From: Balanoglossus misakiensis
Taxonomy: Eukaryota; Hemichordata
Direction of reading: 5' to 3'
Length of the DNA: 64,000 nucleotides
Assembly: GCA_040954595.2 (NCBI GenBank)
Contig: CM082596.2
Location: forward strand, 9,796,001-9,860,000
In this document: positions 43,250 through 54,737 of the stretch, in pieces
Layout of the letters: every line of letters starts with the position of its first letter
Position numbering within the stretch: position 1 is the stretch's first letter
The notes under the pieces: generated by a model
What the model was told of the DNA's origin: nothing
What the model saw: the letters and a program-made list of their open reading frames with translations, nothing else
Database searches by the model: none
Made by a program: the position numbers and the translations under genes

Positions 43250-44035
43250 TCTCATTCTGGGTCATAGCAGTGGTGTTTTCTGGCAATTTTTGTCTGACAT
43301 TTTGCGGGCAATTTTCTGATCGACACGGAAAAAGAGCCCGTAAAAAGGAAAAGTACAATTAGCCAGAAAACACCACAGCTGCAGCTATGGACCCACGCCA
43401 CGCACAGTCTGACTTGGGCGGGAAAAACTTGTTTGTAGCATTTTCCTGTGCAACTAGGCCATATGTTAATTACTTGTTTGTTAAGTCTTGTAACACTCCT
43501 TTGTCTCAATTTATTGTGTAGCACACTGTTTCCAGTCTCCTTGTATTAACAAAGTGCAGGTGCAGGTGGTGTTTACAATGTGAGATTTGAACACTGCCAG
43601 GTTGGGGGTTGAAACCAAAGGGTCCCATTATTTTGGGAGAAGTGGTTCAACAACATTGTCAAGAAATGTGCATTTTTATGAGTGACAAATATAGATGATT
43701 GCCTTTCCATCAAAATTCAAAACTACAAAGTTATTGTTTATTAACATCCAGCAGAAAATTGAAAGTCTCAGCCACAGCTACAAGATTGGTTGTGGCCACA
43801 GCCTGAACACAGACATACAAATGCCCTGCATTTGGTACTAAATTTTGGTAGCAAATGACAAGGAAAGAACATCTGATTTGGAAGTAAATTATACAATATA
43901 TTTACTCTGCATCAGAAGTCACAAAAATCTCCTTAGAAAAATATGCCATATTTCTGAATGTACGTGTAGTGTACAAAATATGTCCACACTGAGTAATCAA
44001 ATTGCATGCACATACAGCTGGAAATACTTCACCTC
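43250..44035. other. No gene recognised
   Basis: No exon or repeat family could be named here. Short open frames lack recognisable motifs. Confidence 0.5.
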
Positions 44036-44467
44036 TCAGTTATAATCAATATTCCAGCGTTTCAAAAAATGTGTTGCCATTTTTGTTTGTTTGTACAATT
44101 TCAATATACGTTTATTTCTCTTGTAATCTTCCAAATTTGGTGCACAACCCCAATGATTTATGCAATATTCGTGTTCCCACTCTTTGATTGACAGCTTGGC
44201 TATGCTGTATGATTTCATCAGCTTTGTTCCTACTTTCACCTTAGCTTCTATATATTCATTTATTAACTTCTTATCATTGGGAAGGGCCTTCAAAGAATTT
44301 CGTGATTTATCAAATTATTCGACTTCTTTTGTCTCTCCAAGGACAAATATCAGACTGTCCATCGTGGTTGAAGAAGTATCACTAACTTTACTCTGAGATT
44401 GATGACTCTTCATGTGTGGCTGTTATCTTTGCTGTTGATTTGGCAACTTCTTTGATACTTGACTTGC
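44036..44467 (-). pseudogene. Decayed coding fragment, WE-F-x-P-x-DYK type
   Basis: After an acceptor ATTCAG at 44468, frames encode KSSIKEVAKSTAKITATHEE, then after a one-base shift VSDTSSTTMDSLIFVLGE, an in-frame TAA, and finally IKEWEHEYCINHWGCAPNLE-DYKRN. The pattern E-W-E, a G-x-x-P turn and D-Y-K resembles short helical regions found in many eukaryotic proteins (for example Sld2-like N-termini), but no function can be assigned. Two lesions within 200 nt indicate a relic. Confidence 0.45.
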
Positions 44468-44586
44468 CTGAATGCAAACAAGAAAACAACATTAAGGTTT
44501 AACAGCAATAATAATGAGTTTTTCTTAAAGTGATTTCCTTTTGGGCCACTTAAACTGACCTGGGGTTCCACAAGGTCAACATGAAA

Positions 44587-44768
44587 TATTGAACACCTAT
44601 TGCCTGGCCATGAGGGCCATAGCGGCCGTTTATTACACCCGAGGGGCTGTGACTTACCAGAATCATATGCGGCCGAGGGAAATAGCATATAATTCTGGTA
44701 ACTCACAGTCACGAGGGGGTAAAAACGGCTGCTATGGCCCGAATATAGGCCAGGCTATAGGTGTTTTA
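44587..44768. mobile_element. Palindromic hairpin element (locus 3)
   Basis: The left arm AACACCTATTGCCTGGCCAT and the right arm GGCCAGGCTATAGGTGTT are imperfect inverted repeats extending over about 75 bp per arm, with a GAATCATATG-like centre. It is contiguous with the TIR element at 44766-45026. Confidence 0.7.
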
Positions 44769-45026
44769 TAATAAACCTCATGCTAACAGCTGGGAAAATC
44801 TTGCAATTTTTTCTTGAGGCTGGCAGACGACATCTTCAGTGGTGGCCATTGTGTCAGACGACGCGACGCTGATTGACGTGACCGAGTCTGCGCACTCACG
44901 CGGGTCACGTGACCGGTTTATATTTTTTCTGCTATTTCCCTAGCGGTTCATAGTCGATTCTATTTTCCTATCACGTGACGGATTCTGGCGAATCACGGCA
45001 CAGTATTAGCATGAGGTATATTATAA
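44766..45026. mobile_element. TIR element adjoining hairpin (locus 3)
   Basis: TTATAATAAACCTCATGCTA at 44766 recurs inverted at 45006-45026 with one mismatch. The interior has two CACGTGAC sites and the phrase GCGAATCACGG shared with locus 2. Confidence 0.65.
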
Positions 45027-45239
45027 ATGTACATATATGTGGGTGTGTCATGTTTCATATCTTTTCCCGCTCACACACATTTATCTTTCGTTTCTAAAAT
45101 AAAATTGAAATGACTATCTCCTGCACTGTGACATAACTATGTGCTTGGAATGTGGGCTTGCAGATTTATTTGGGGATGGTGGGGGGGGGGGGAGGAAATA
45201 AGAATGAGTGGAACCTTGAAATGAACAATCCCATACATG

Positions 45240-45627
45240 GTAACTTCACTATAGTAATAGTTACGTCCTTGAGTGCAGCAATTTTCCATACCATTGACTT
45301 CCATCCTTTCTGCTTCAACTGTCTCCTCAGTGTGCTCTGTTTCCAAATCACAGTCTGTCATGTTGATGTCTTCCCCTGTACTATGCTGTGTCTGTCTTGT
45401 ATCTTCTATTGGTATACTGCAACGGGTCTCCTCAGCATTGCTACCATGTAATGTTATGTTCCTTTCAGGTACACTTGTCGGCTCGATGTCATTCATGTCC
45501 ATGGTGATATCAGGGGCAAGTTTATCATCTTCTACTGAGAGGATGTGTTCATGGGAACCAGGATCAATCAACAAGTCATGGTCATCATCATCTACACCAA
45601 TTGGATGCTCTGGAATTTCCTCGGATT
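45240..45627 (-). CDS. Acidic exon of unknown gene (tentative)
   Basis: It follows acceptor CCTTATAG and is open for about 125 residues rich in D and E (GVDDDDHDLLIDPGSHEHIL, TGEDINMTDCDLETEHTEET). It could be the disordered segment of a chromatin- or transposon-associated protein, perhaps the same gene as 44036-44467. The donor is not clear. Confidence 0.4.
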
Positions 45628-45639
45628 CTATAAGGTAGT

Positions 45640-46173
45640 ATAAAATATTGACATTTTTTGTAGTGCTTATATTATATAGTGTTATTTCAAAATTTATTAC
45701 TGTTATAGACTAATCATAATTCAAAAATAATTTCAAACGTTCATTTAACTAAGCCGTTCCAGCCACTATTTATGTCACTCAATTTTGCTAAATCAGGCGA
45801 GAAGCAACACATTTCGCCCATTAGATATACTTTCATTGAATTCATGTGGTATTGAAAGTTGAACATGGCTGGGTATATATAGGTCAATTAATTTTGACAG
45901 GCTGAAGTGAAAGAAATTCATATTTTTGAAAGTAATGTTTCCCCCAAAATTATATGCATACAGATGAAGTCACTTATTTGGTTTGACTGTGATGTAATAT
46001 GCTCTTACGTCTGCTATCATCTTGAAAGCCTGTGACAGTGAGGCTACCACTTCTTTCACCATTGCTGTCATAGAGCTTTATCTTGTGGATTGGTAAAGCA
46101 ATTGCTTCACTTCTTACTCTGTCCACACAATCTTACCAACACCTGTTGATATCACATTGTACCTTTTGCAGAG
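45640..46173. other. No gene recognised
   Basis: Non-coding DNA immediately left of the LTR retrotransposon; the pre-insertion site ATTAT is at 46174-46178. Confidence 0.5.
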
Positions 46174-46178
46174 ATTAT

Positions 46179-46322
46179 TGTGTTGTATTGGGACTCCGTA
46201 CGCCATGAAGTCTAGTCAACAGAGTGCCAAAACGAGGCAACTCACTTTATTACCATAAGTCAACATAGAGGGCAGTATTACAGATAGTAATGTACAAGGC
46301 ATTCAAAGTAACATACATTACA
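46179..46322 (-). repeat. 3' LTR of gypsy element
   Basis: 144 bp, matching the 5' LTR except one base. It is preceded (minus strand) by the polypurine tract and followed by the ATTAT duplication. Confidence 0.93.
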
Positions 46323-46334
46323 CGCCCCTTTTTT
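46323..46334 (-). other. Polypurine tract
   Basis: The minus strand reads AAAAAAGGGGCG just before the 3' LTR, the expected plus-strand primer site for reverse transcription. Confidence 0.8.
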
Positions 46335-46474
46335 ACAAATGGGTGACCGGTAATACAAGTGTGAACAATTCAGGATGTTTGACAATGTGAAGACATTTTT
46401 CTTATAACTCGGGAAAGCACCAAAAAAGTTCAGAACAATAATACAAAGAAGTGGTATCTCAAATACAATGCAAG

Positions 46475-49400
46475 TCAATTCTTTATAACACAGAAAACTA
46501 CAAATCTAATTGAACTTTTCCTTTTGATACTCGGCCATAACGAGTAGTGACATCCGGTCGGATTTTCATGTTTGAGCTTTGTGTGGGCAGTAGTGTTGGG
46601 TGGGGTGGTATGTGGTGTGTCTGAAAATGTGGATTCAGAAAGACGGTTGGAAACTGGTACAGGTTTGGAACAGGATTCCTGTAGATATTCATCAATATCA
46701 GGTAAATCTGGTGGTGGTGGGTTTTCAGATGTTGGGTACATATGTCTGCGATTTCTTTTGTACACCTTTCCAGACTGACTTTCAACTAACACAGATCTGG
46801 GCTGTGGAAGTGATTCCTTTACAACACCATATTCCCATTTAGCATGTGGGTTACGAAATCTGACTGGCTGACCTGGGACAGGCTGTGCAATATTATGACG
46901 TGCTGTTCTGTCATAATAGTATTTCTGCTTGAGCTGTCTAGCTTTCAAGTGATTTGTCATGGGAGGGACTATATGAGGTTTTGTCAAGTTTTCCGCTGTG
47001 GGAAGTTTGGACTTCAAGATTCTGCTCTTAAGCAATTGACTGGGTGATAAACCATTTGTTCCATCTAGGGGAGTATTGCGAAACTCTAGCAATGAAACAT
47101 AGGGGTCTTGACCACTTTTATATGCCTTTTTCATCAGACGTTTGACTGATTTTACAGCATTTTCAACTTGGCCATTGGATTGTGAATAACCTGGGCTGAT
47201 CTTGATGTGGTTAAATTCCCAATCATGAGCAAATTTACGGTATTCACGATTGTCATAACATGGACCGTTATCACTAATGACAGTATCAGGGATTCCTTCA
47301 CGAGCAAATACAGATTTTGTTGCGGATATAACTGCATTCGCTGTTTTGTTTGGGAGCTTTATTACTTCTGGGAACTTTGAGTGATAATCAATAATGACCA
47401 AATAATCATCTGATCCTAATTCGAACAAATCAGTACCAACTTTGGACCATGGGGTAGTTGGTATCTCGTGGGGGATCATCGGTTCTCGAGAACGCTTGGG
47501 ACGAAATTCCATACAGACTGAGCATTTAGATATCATGTCTTCAATCTCGTTGTTGATACATGGCCAAAATAGTATTGAGCGGGCTCTTTGTTTTGTTTTT
47601 ACAATTCCTTGATGGCTGGCGTGTAGTTTTTGCATGATTTCTGGACGCATACTTGCTGGAATAATGACTTGGTTGTTGCGGAACAATATTCCATGGGCAT
47701 ATGTTATTTCATGTCGATATGCATGATATGGTTTGACTTCATCAGAAACATACATTTTATTGTCGGGCCATTTTGAGGTGGCTAGGTCAATGACCTTCAA
47801 CAGCGTTGGGTCACACGCGGTTTCTTCACGTAATTTCTCTAACTTCTGATCTGATATGGGCATTTGATTGATGATACTGAGAACTTCGCGTTCTGCATCT
47901 GACTGTTGTGGAGCATCGATCGGGGCTCGACTCAGCGCATCGGGTATGAGCATTTCTTTACCGGGTTTATACACAATGTGTAGATCATATCTCAGAAGAT
48001 TCATGCGCATGCGTTGTAAACGTGGACTCAGTTTATGCAGCGGTTTCTGAAATATACCGACAAGGGGTTTGTGATCGGTTTCGACAGTTGTTTTGTCTCC
48101 ATATATATAATCATGAAACCGAGTACATGCAAAGAGAATTGCACTCATCTCCTTTTCGATTGTCGCGTAATTTACTTCTGCATTATTCAGTCTGCGCGAG
48201 GCGTAAGCAACTGGGTGTGAATCTTGGCTTATCATAGCGCCAAAACCTTTGTCACTAGCATCAGTAGAAATTGTGACGGGCTTTTTAGCATCGTAGAATT
48301 TCAGAACGGGAGCATTTGTAGCGACTTCAATCAATTTGTCAAACGCAGCATCATGTCTGGCTTCCCAGCTCCATTCTATTCCTTTTGCAAGAAGCTCACG
48401 TAATGGGGCTGTAAGTGCTGACAAATTTGGCACGAACTTTGCTAGATACACCATGATGCCGAGAAATGTCTGGAGCTCAGATTTGTTTTGCGGCTTGGAC
48501 ATTTCTGTGAGGGCTCGGATTCTTTCTGGACTTGGTTTCAGTCCTTCACTTGTCAGTAAGTGACCTGAGAATTCGACTTCGTCAACAGCTATTTCACATT
48601 TGCTGCCATTGAGTTTCAATCCGGACTCGCGAACTTTGTCTAGGAATTGACAGAGGTTTTTGTCATGCTCGTCATCACAAGTAGCTTGTAGTAGCATATC
48701 ATCTACAATGACTTCAATACCTTCTAAATCACCAAATTCATCTATCATGGCTCTTTGCCAAATTTCGCTTGCAGAGCTAATACCAAATGGCATTCTCTTG
48801 AACATATATCTACCCCAGGGGGTGTTGAACGTGGTTAGCTTGGAACTCGCGTCGCTAAGTTTGAGTTGCCAATAACCTGACGTGGCGTCGAACTTGGAAA
48901 AAATATTTGCGTCTGGCATTCGCGTTACGACGTCTTCTAACGTGGCGTTTGGAAAGTGCTCACGACGTATTGCTTTGTTTAATTCTTGTGGATCTAGGCA
49001 TACGCGCACTTGGCCATTCTTTTTCATGACCACGGTGATTTGACTAACCCAATCGGTTGGCTCGGTGACGGGTTCAATTACATCAAGTAAAACCATACGA
49101 TCTAATTCTGCTTTGACTTTGTCTCTCAATTTGTGAGGGATTTGTCTTGGTGGTAACTGAACTGGGGGTACAGTGGGGTCAATTTGTATGTCATACTCAC
49201 AGTTGTTCAGACAACCAAGGCCTTCGAATAAATCCTTGTTTTTGTCAAGTAACCTTTGGGCTTGTTTAGTACGCTTTGAGTGTGATTTTTCTGAAGCAGT
49301 TGAAATATTGCCATTCTGTTTGGGGACAGGACCACAGGTTTGTACATGAAATACCCTTTTCAAAAGATTCAACCTTTCACATGTTTCACGACCAAGGATG

Positions 49401-50692
49401 GGTACAACATTACCTGTAACAACTTGAAATGTGATGGGGATGGGCTTACTCTGTGTGATTTTGCCATTCACACCTTGTGTATTTACTTTCACTTTGAGCT
49501 GGACTTGGCCAATGGGCTTAATCACATGATTGCTGTATGATTTCAAAGTGATTTGTGAACGCTTCAAATGAGTGTGCTTAGGTACCAAAGATTTCAATAC
49601 AGACACTGGAATAATATCAACTTGTGAACCACTATCTAGTTTGAAGGATACATTGGTGTCTCCAATGCGACAACTTTGAGACCAGTCTTTTGATCTGCTA
49701 TCAGTTTCAGTTTCAAGGGTTCTGACAGTTAGAGTGTCAATAGTGAACAGTGCGATGTCTTCATCACTGCTATCTGCATGCGTAACTGCTTTCACTGCAC
49801 GCTGGCTACGTGGGTGCTGGCTTGACCTGGCTCGTGACATCGACTGCTGGGCAGGATGTTGTGTTGTGGGGCTGGCACAACGGTTGTTGGTACGCTGGGC
49901 AGTACCTCTACACTTACTTGCAAAGTGGTTTGGTTTTCCGCATTTCCGGCATGTTTTGCCATATGCTGGGCATTTTCTAGAATCGTGTTCATAGGGACAG
50001 TTCGGACACTACCTGTTCGGAGATTGCCTATTCCCCGCGGGAGGTCGACGCGTAAACTTCTGGTGGGACTTACCACGTGACTGTTTACCGCCTGCACGCT
50101 TGACGTCGTGTACATCAACTGGACTATCGTTATCGATGAAAGAGAGTGATCTCATCTGATCTGCGGATAGTTCTGCTGCTTTGCAGGTGTTGACTGCATT
50201 CTGCAGTGTGAGGTCGTCAGTTCGTAGAAGTCTTTCTCGGACTTTCTCATCTCTGATTCCACACACTATGCGATCACGAAGAAATTCATCCGCCAAATCT
50301 TGGGGTAAACTGCAGTCTTTGAGCAACGTGCGTAATGACGTCAAATAGTCCGTGAACGACTCGTTGATTTTCTGTTGTCTTGAGTTGAATAAATAACGGT
50401 TTACGGTTATGTTTTTTCTTGGCTCACAATAACCGGCGAACTTTTCGATGACTGGATCGATTTTGTGTTCATCTCTGGGATCAGCGAACTCGAACGTGTC
50501 GAAGACTTGCCGCGCAGCGGTACCAGCTACATGTAGAAATGTGGCGACTTGTACGGCCTCTTCTTTTTTGTCCAGTTCTGCTGCCGTGGCGAACGTTTCC
50601 CAACTGCGACGAAACTCCTTCCAGTTTTGCGCAACGTTACCATCTAGGCTTAGATGTGCTGGAGGTTTCAGTTGAATGTTGGATTGAGCCAT
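46475..50692 (-). CDS. Gag-Pol of gypsy element, single frame interrupted by one UAG
   Basis: ATG at 50690-50692 (MAQSNIQLKPPAHLSLDG). Gag runs to UAG at 50009-50011; the same frame continues at once with two CCHC zinc knuckles (CPYEHDSRKC-type and CRKCGKPNHFASKC) and Pol. In order: aspartic protease (FKLDSGSQVDIIP), RT (FDATSGYWQLKL, GIEVIVDDML), RNase H (STDASDKGFGAMI, TVETDHKPLV), integrase with HH-CC (HASHQGIV, CSVC) and DDE (GTDLFEL, ISDNGPCYDN, NGQVENAVK), then a C-terminal tail to the stop at 46475. It is about 1,405 codons with no other lesion. The amber codon is either a read-through signal or the only disabling mutation. Confidence 0.9.
50009..50011 (-). other. UAG between Gag and zinc knuckles/Pol
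   Basis: The context on the minus strand is AACAGG-TAG-TGTCCGAAC. No frame change occurs; the frame is open on both sides. Positioning between the Gag body and nucleocapsid-like knuckles is unusual, because in gammaretroviruses the read-through UAG lies after nucleocapsid. Confidence 0.85.
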
Positions 50693-50700
50693 TTTCCTCA

Positions 50701-50713
50701 ACTTCTGACACCA
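50701..50713 (-). other. Primer-binding site (tRNA-Leu type)
   Basis: Directly after the 5' LTR the minus strand reads TGGTGTCAGAAGT, beginning with TGG to pair with a tRNA CCA end. The sequence fits the 3' end of many eukaryotic leucine tRNAs as I recall them. The gag ATG follows only 8 nt later, a very short leader. Confidence 0.7.
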
Positions 50714-50857
50714 TGTGTTGTATTGGAACTCCGTACGCCATGAAGTCTAGTCAACAGAGTGCCAAAACGAGGCAACTCACTTTATTACCATAAGTCAACA
50801 TAGAGGGCAGTATTACAGATAGTAATGTACAAGGCATTCAAAGTAACATACATTACA
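50714..50857 (-). repeat. 5' LTR of gypsy element
   Basis: 144 bp. On the plus strand it starts TGTGTTGTATTGGAACTCC and ends ACATACATTACA. It differs from the other LTR only at the GGAA/GGGA position near its plus-strand start. The promoter is expected here. Confidence 0.93.
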
Positions 50858-51040
50858 ATTATGACCGGAAATGATGCAGATGAGGTCCTGGTTCCTATAG
50901 AAATAAACAGGTAAGGAGATTGATCAAACATTCTTTATATAACAGTTTACACACAACACCAATGGCTAATGTAAGTACTATAATCTTGGACAATTTTTAC
51001 AATAGAATTTTCCAAAATAAATAAGGATTTGCAAGCTGTT

Positions 51041-51385
51041 AAAGGGACAAAGTCTCTCTCTCTCGCTGCCCTTTTCCCATTAATATTATGTTTCATTCAA
51101 GACACTGTTTATGTTAATGTACATGTGGATATATACTGAATGAACATTCAACCACACACACCTTCCATCCCGCTTGTAGACACGAGAGTGAAAAACCTTG
51201 CCAAAATGAACAATCGGTCTCTACCATTTATTCATTTTGGGCGAGTTTTTACTCTCATATACAAGCATGGTGGAACTTGTGTGTGGTTGAACGTTCATTC
51301 ACTACATATACACATGTACATTAACATAAATGGTGTTTTGTATCAAACACAAAAAGAAAAAGGGCAGCGAGTGAGAGACCTTTTT
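51041..51385. mobile_element. Full-length fold-back element, family A
   Basis: The left arm AAAGGGACAAAGTCTCTCTC to GAGAGTGAAAAACC and the right arm GTTTTTACTCTCATATACAA to GAGTGAGAGACCTTTTT form a long imperfect inverted repeat of about 345 bp in total. The centre is AACAATCGGTCTCTACCATT. It is the most complete of four copies in the window. No coding capacity is seen. Confidence 0.8.
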
Positions 51386-51619
51386 AGAAAGCCATAAAAC
51401 ATGTGGGATATCCGAGAATAGTTCTATTATTTGTAAAAATGGAGGTTGCTCGTCACAAAAAATAACAGAACCTGCTTGACAGAAAAGTTCCATGAAAAAG
51501 ACAGGGCATGTATAGATGTAATTTTTGATGCTTTGATACTATATTTTAGATTAGTTTTTCCTGTCCCAAAACACCATGCAATCTGTTGTATTATGTCTGC
51601 ATATAATCAACAGTAATTG
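51386..51619. other. No gene recognised
   Basis: Non-coding interval between the fold-back element and the 3' end of the decayed transposase-like gene. Confidence 0.5.
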
Positions 51620-54600
51620 TTATTGAAAAGAAATAAAAGTGTGAGTTAAAATATTTGGGACTAAATTGCACTGCAGATACCTTGAAATCATCCTGGGTAT
51701 CAGAGTTAAAAACTCTATTGCTTCCTCATGTCTCTGCCACAATGCACCTTCTCCTGGCAGCAAGAAATCTGCAATCCTTTCATAGTGGCTTTGCAGTAGT
51801 GTTGGTCGTCGCAGTATTTCGTCCTCAGGGATTACTGTATTCTGACGTTTTGGGAGCTGCTTTCCAATTTTGCTAATTTCAGATTCTATAATTTGTGATG
51901 GATCTCTTTCTTTTGTCATCTCTTCTTCTGCACCTAGACGTATCATGGCATTACCTATGATACCACCTGGATGCTTGGAGGAAGTTGTTTTCGTCACTCT
52001 CCGTATTCGATTGAAAACTCGCTCCTGCTTTTCAGCATTTGTTGACCTCAGAGAAACCAATCTCAGTTGATCAGGTAGATGGACGGTGATGTTATGGAAA
52101 TACCGCCCGAACATCTTTCGTTTGGTAAGTTTCTTTGGCTTCTCAAATACCCTTTTGCACAATATTCCATGCAAAAATACAGTGTTATACAATCGCAGAA
52201 TCAGTCGTGGGCATCTGTCATTGTCATGTTTATAAGCAGTTTCGCTTATTTCAGCAAGCGTGTCAATAAGCTGACCGTGCTCAGTATTTATGTTGTTCTC
52301 GTGAAGATACTGGGACACCAGAAGGATAGCTTTGCGTGCATCACATCCCCGAATTTCGTCTTTACCACCATATGTTGCCTGAATAAAGTTCTGTAACTTT
52401 ACTGCTTCTTCTTTATCCTTGGTTTGTGCTGGAATTTCTTCTAACACATTGTGGATGTGTCCCTTCAGGTCATGGAGTGGCTCTGATGGCAAAATTTCAT
52501 ATGCAGAGCAGTTTATTTCAGCAAGATTATATTCTGGAGTGAGATGGAGCAGTGCTGGTACTCTCTGCATACCATGTAAAATTTCAGAGAGTTAAGATTG
52601 TAAGTCTGGCTTCTTTAATCCTTCAGTTTCTTCACCCCTAGCATCAAGCTCTCTCCTAAGGTCGGCCACTGTTAAGTTGGCAAATGGATGGGGAGTTTGC
52701 CGTGACTTTTCTCTCCATATTGGGCTGCCCTTGATTAACAAGTTACGTTTCTCATCTATTGACAGATATTTCAGATGGTAACATGCAGACAGATCATCAT
52801 GTCTTCTTGACTCTATTCCACAGATGCACTGGTAGTGACCTCCTTTCTGGTGCTAATCCTCAAACTCCTGTGCCGGTCCATCGCCATGAAAAAATCGGTG
52901 GACATCTGTGTATTCCCTGGAACCTTCGTCGGATGTTATTGGTCCTGTTGCACATTTTAGATCTTCTACTCTGGTTTCAACATATGACAGCTGATCAACG
53001 TCATTGGAGTTGGATCGTCCCATTATATATAGATGTGGCTTCTCAACAAGCGAGTCAACGTTTACTTTTTTTCCGTGTTTCTCCAAGTACTCCTCATTTG
53101 TCAGATATGTTGCCGCGTCGTATATCCAGCTCACCATGAAGACAATGTGGGAATGGTTGCCTACAGTACTGTGGTCATGCCATATTTTGAAGTGCCGTGA
53201 GTGATGTAGTCTTTTTAATTTACTGCGCATTTCATCGATGGTTTCTCCTTCTTTCAACTCGTGTATTCTTTGTAGCTCATCCCTTATTTCTTTTTCTTCT
53301 AGGTTTTGGTAATGACCGTCGTCATACCCATAAACATGGCTTCTCAGAACACCAAGCTTAATTTGTCTGTCAAGCTCTCGTTTTCGGATTGTCTGTAAGT
53401 TTATTTTTCTAGCGTAGATTGTATAAGTTTCTTCTTTTAATTTGCCATCTTTTCCAATGGTCATCTTTTGGAACTCTTTTGGTGCTATTAATTCACCGAT
53501 GTCGATTTCGCCACTTCTTATTTTTGTTTTCAATATTTCTTGCAGGGCTCTTGCTGGTCGGTGTTGAGGAAGTGACACCTCCCCCAAGACCTTTCAATGT
53601 TTTACGGTGTACTCTTCTGACAAAATCTCGACCTTGAACCTTCTTATTGATATTGAACTTGTCAGTGTCGATGCCAGCTGAGGTTGCGTACTCTTTCAGT
53701 ATTTGGCCACCATTTGCAGCTGTTAGCCCGTACTTTCTCGCAAGGCTACTCCAGTTGACCTTGCCAGCATCATAATTGGAAAGTTCACTTACAAATGAGC
53801 TTTTGTCCCATTCAACAGACTCTGTTTTTACAACATGGTCTTTTGGTGTCAGCTTGTTGAGGGATTCTAGTTGTAGACGGCGATTTACTCGCTTCTTGGC
53901 AGAATCGGTAGACTCAAAGTCAACAGACCGTCAACATGATTCGTAGCAAGCAAATGACTGACCGGATCCTAGGATTGTTTTTAAATCTCCGACATTTTTA
54001 GCATGGGATTTTTCGATGCTTTGCTTGACATTAGTATAAAGTGCTCGTCTGTCTTTCTTTTTCTGTTCTTTGCTGATTTTTGTCTGTAGCTTGAACCCCG
54101 GAACTTTGAGAAGCGCTTCACTGAAAGGTGTTGAGTACACTTTATTGTATGACTCCTCTACTCGCTGATATAGCTGTCCGGCAGTTCTTACGGTAGATTT
54201 AAGAGGGACAGTCAGCTTTGTCTCATGTGGATTTTGTAGTTGTTGCATCTCTCCCATTGCATCTTCAATTACCTCAACAGTCGAGAAGGGAAGACTTTTG
54301 ATATGTTTCTGATAGTACTTGTTCAAAAGCAGAACATCAACATTGCTACTTTGGCACTCTTGACAGTCAAGTGCTGTGTGTAGGATTTGCCTTGATAAAG
54401 GCAGTTTTTGCCAACTAGTTGCAGAAAAATACTGTAGAAATACTGACATTTTTCCTGGAATTCAACCATTGAACTGAAGCTCTTAGTGTTTTCTCAAATC
54501 GTGGCAGTTTAAATTTAAACTGGTAACTTGCATATTTCTGCTGTTAGCCATGATATCCTGATATTTGGCATACCTTTGTCCAATGGATATGTTGTAAACA

Positions 54601-54737
54601 GGCATAAATCTTGATGTATTTTCAGCCTTTTCCTGAGTAGACTTTTCGGAATTAGAAAGCTCTTTTGTTGCTCTTGCAGCTATGGCCATAAAATAACCAC
54701 AAAATGCCATGATGACATGCCAACTGAACAAGTGCAT
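51620..54737 (-). pseudogene. Decayed transposase-like gene with HGDGPA and SAP-like motifs
   Basis: One long reading frame (about 1,030 codons), broken by TAA 54483-54485, TGA 54462-54464, TGA 53931-53933, an indel at the C-run 53581-53585, TAG 52853-52855 and TAA 52592-52594. Recognisable parts are WHDHSTVGNHSHIVFMVSW, EKPHLYIMGRSNSNDVDQLS, HRFFHGDGPAQEFED, HQKGGHYQCICGIESRR, a SAP-like helix pair (NLTVADLRRELDARG, LKKPDLQ) and FGRYFHNITVHLPDQLRLVS. Genes with these phrases are, from memory, common as uncharacterised multi-copy genes in Hydra and other invertebrates. The Asp-rich motifs suggest an RNase-H-fold transposase. No TIR was identified. Confidence 0.65.

Larger units (their letters stand above)
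46179..50857 (-). mobile_element. Complete Ty3/gypsy LTR retrotransposon (4,679 bp)
   Basis: Two 144-bp LTRs (46179-46322 and 50714-50857) begin TG and end CA and differ at one base. The insertion is flanked by ATTAT on both sides (46174-46178, 50858-50862). A tRNA-Leu-like primer site, gag, pol in the order protease-RT-RNase H-integrase, and a polypurine tract are all present. The single LTR difference implies a recent insertion. It is transcribed on the minus strand. Confidence 0.95.
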
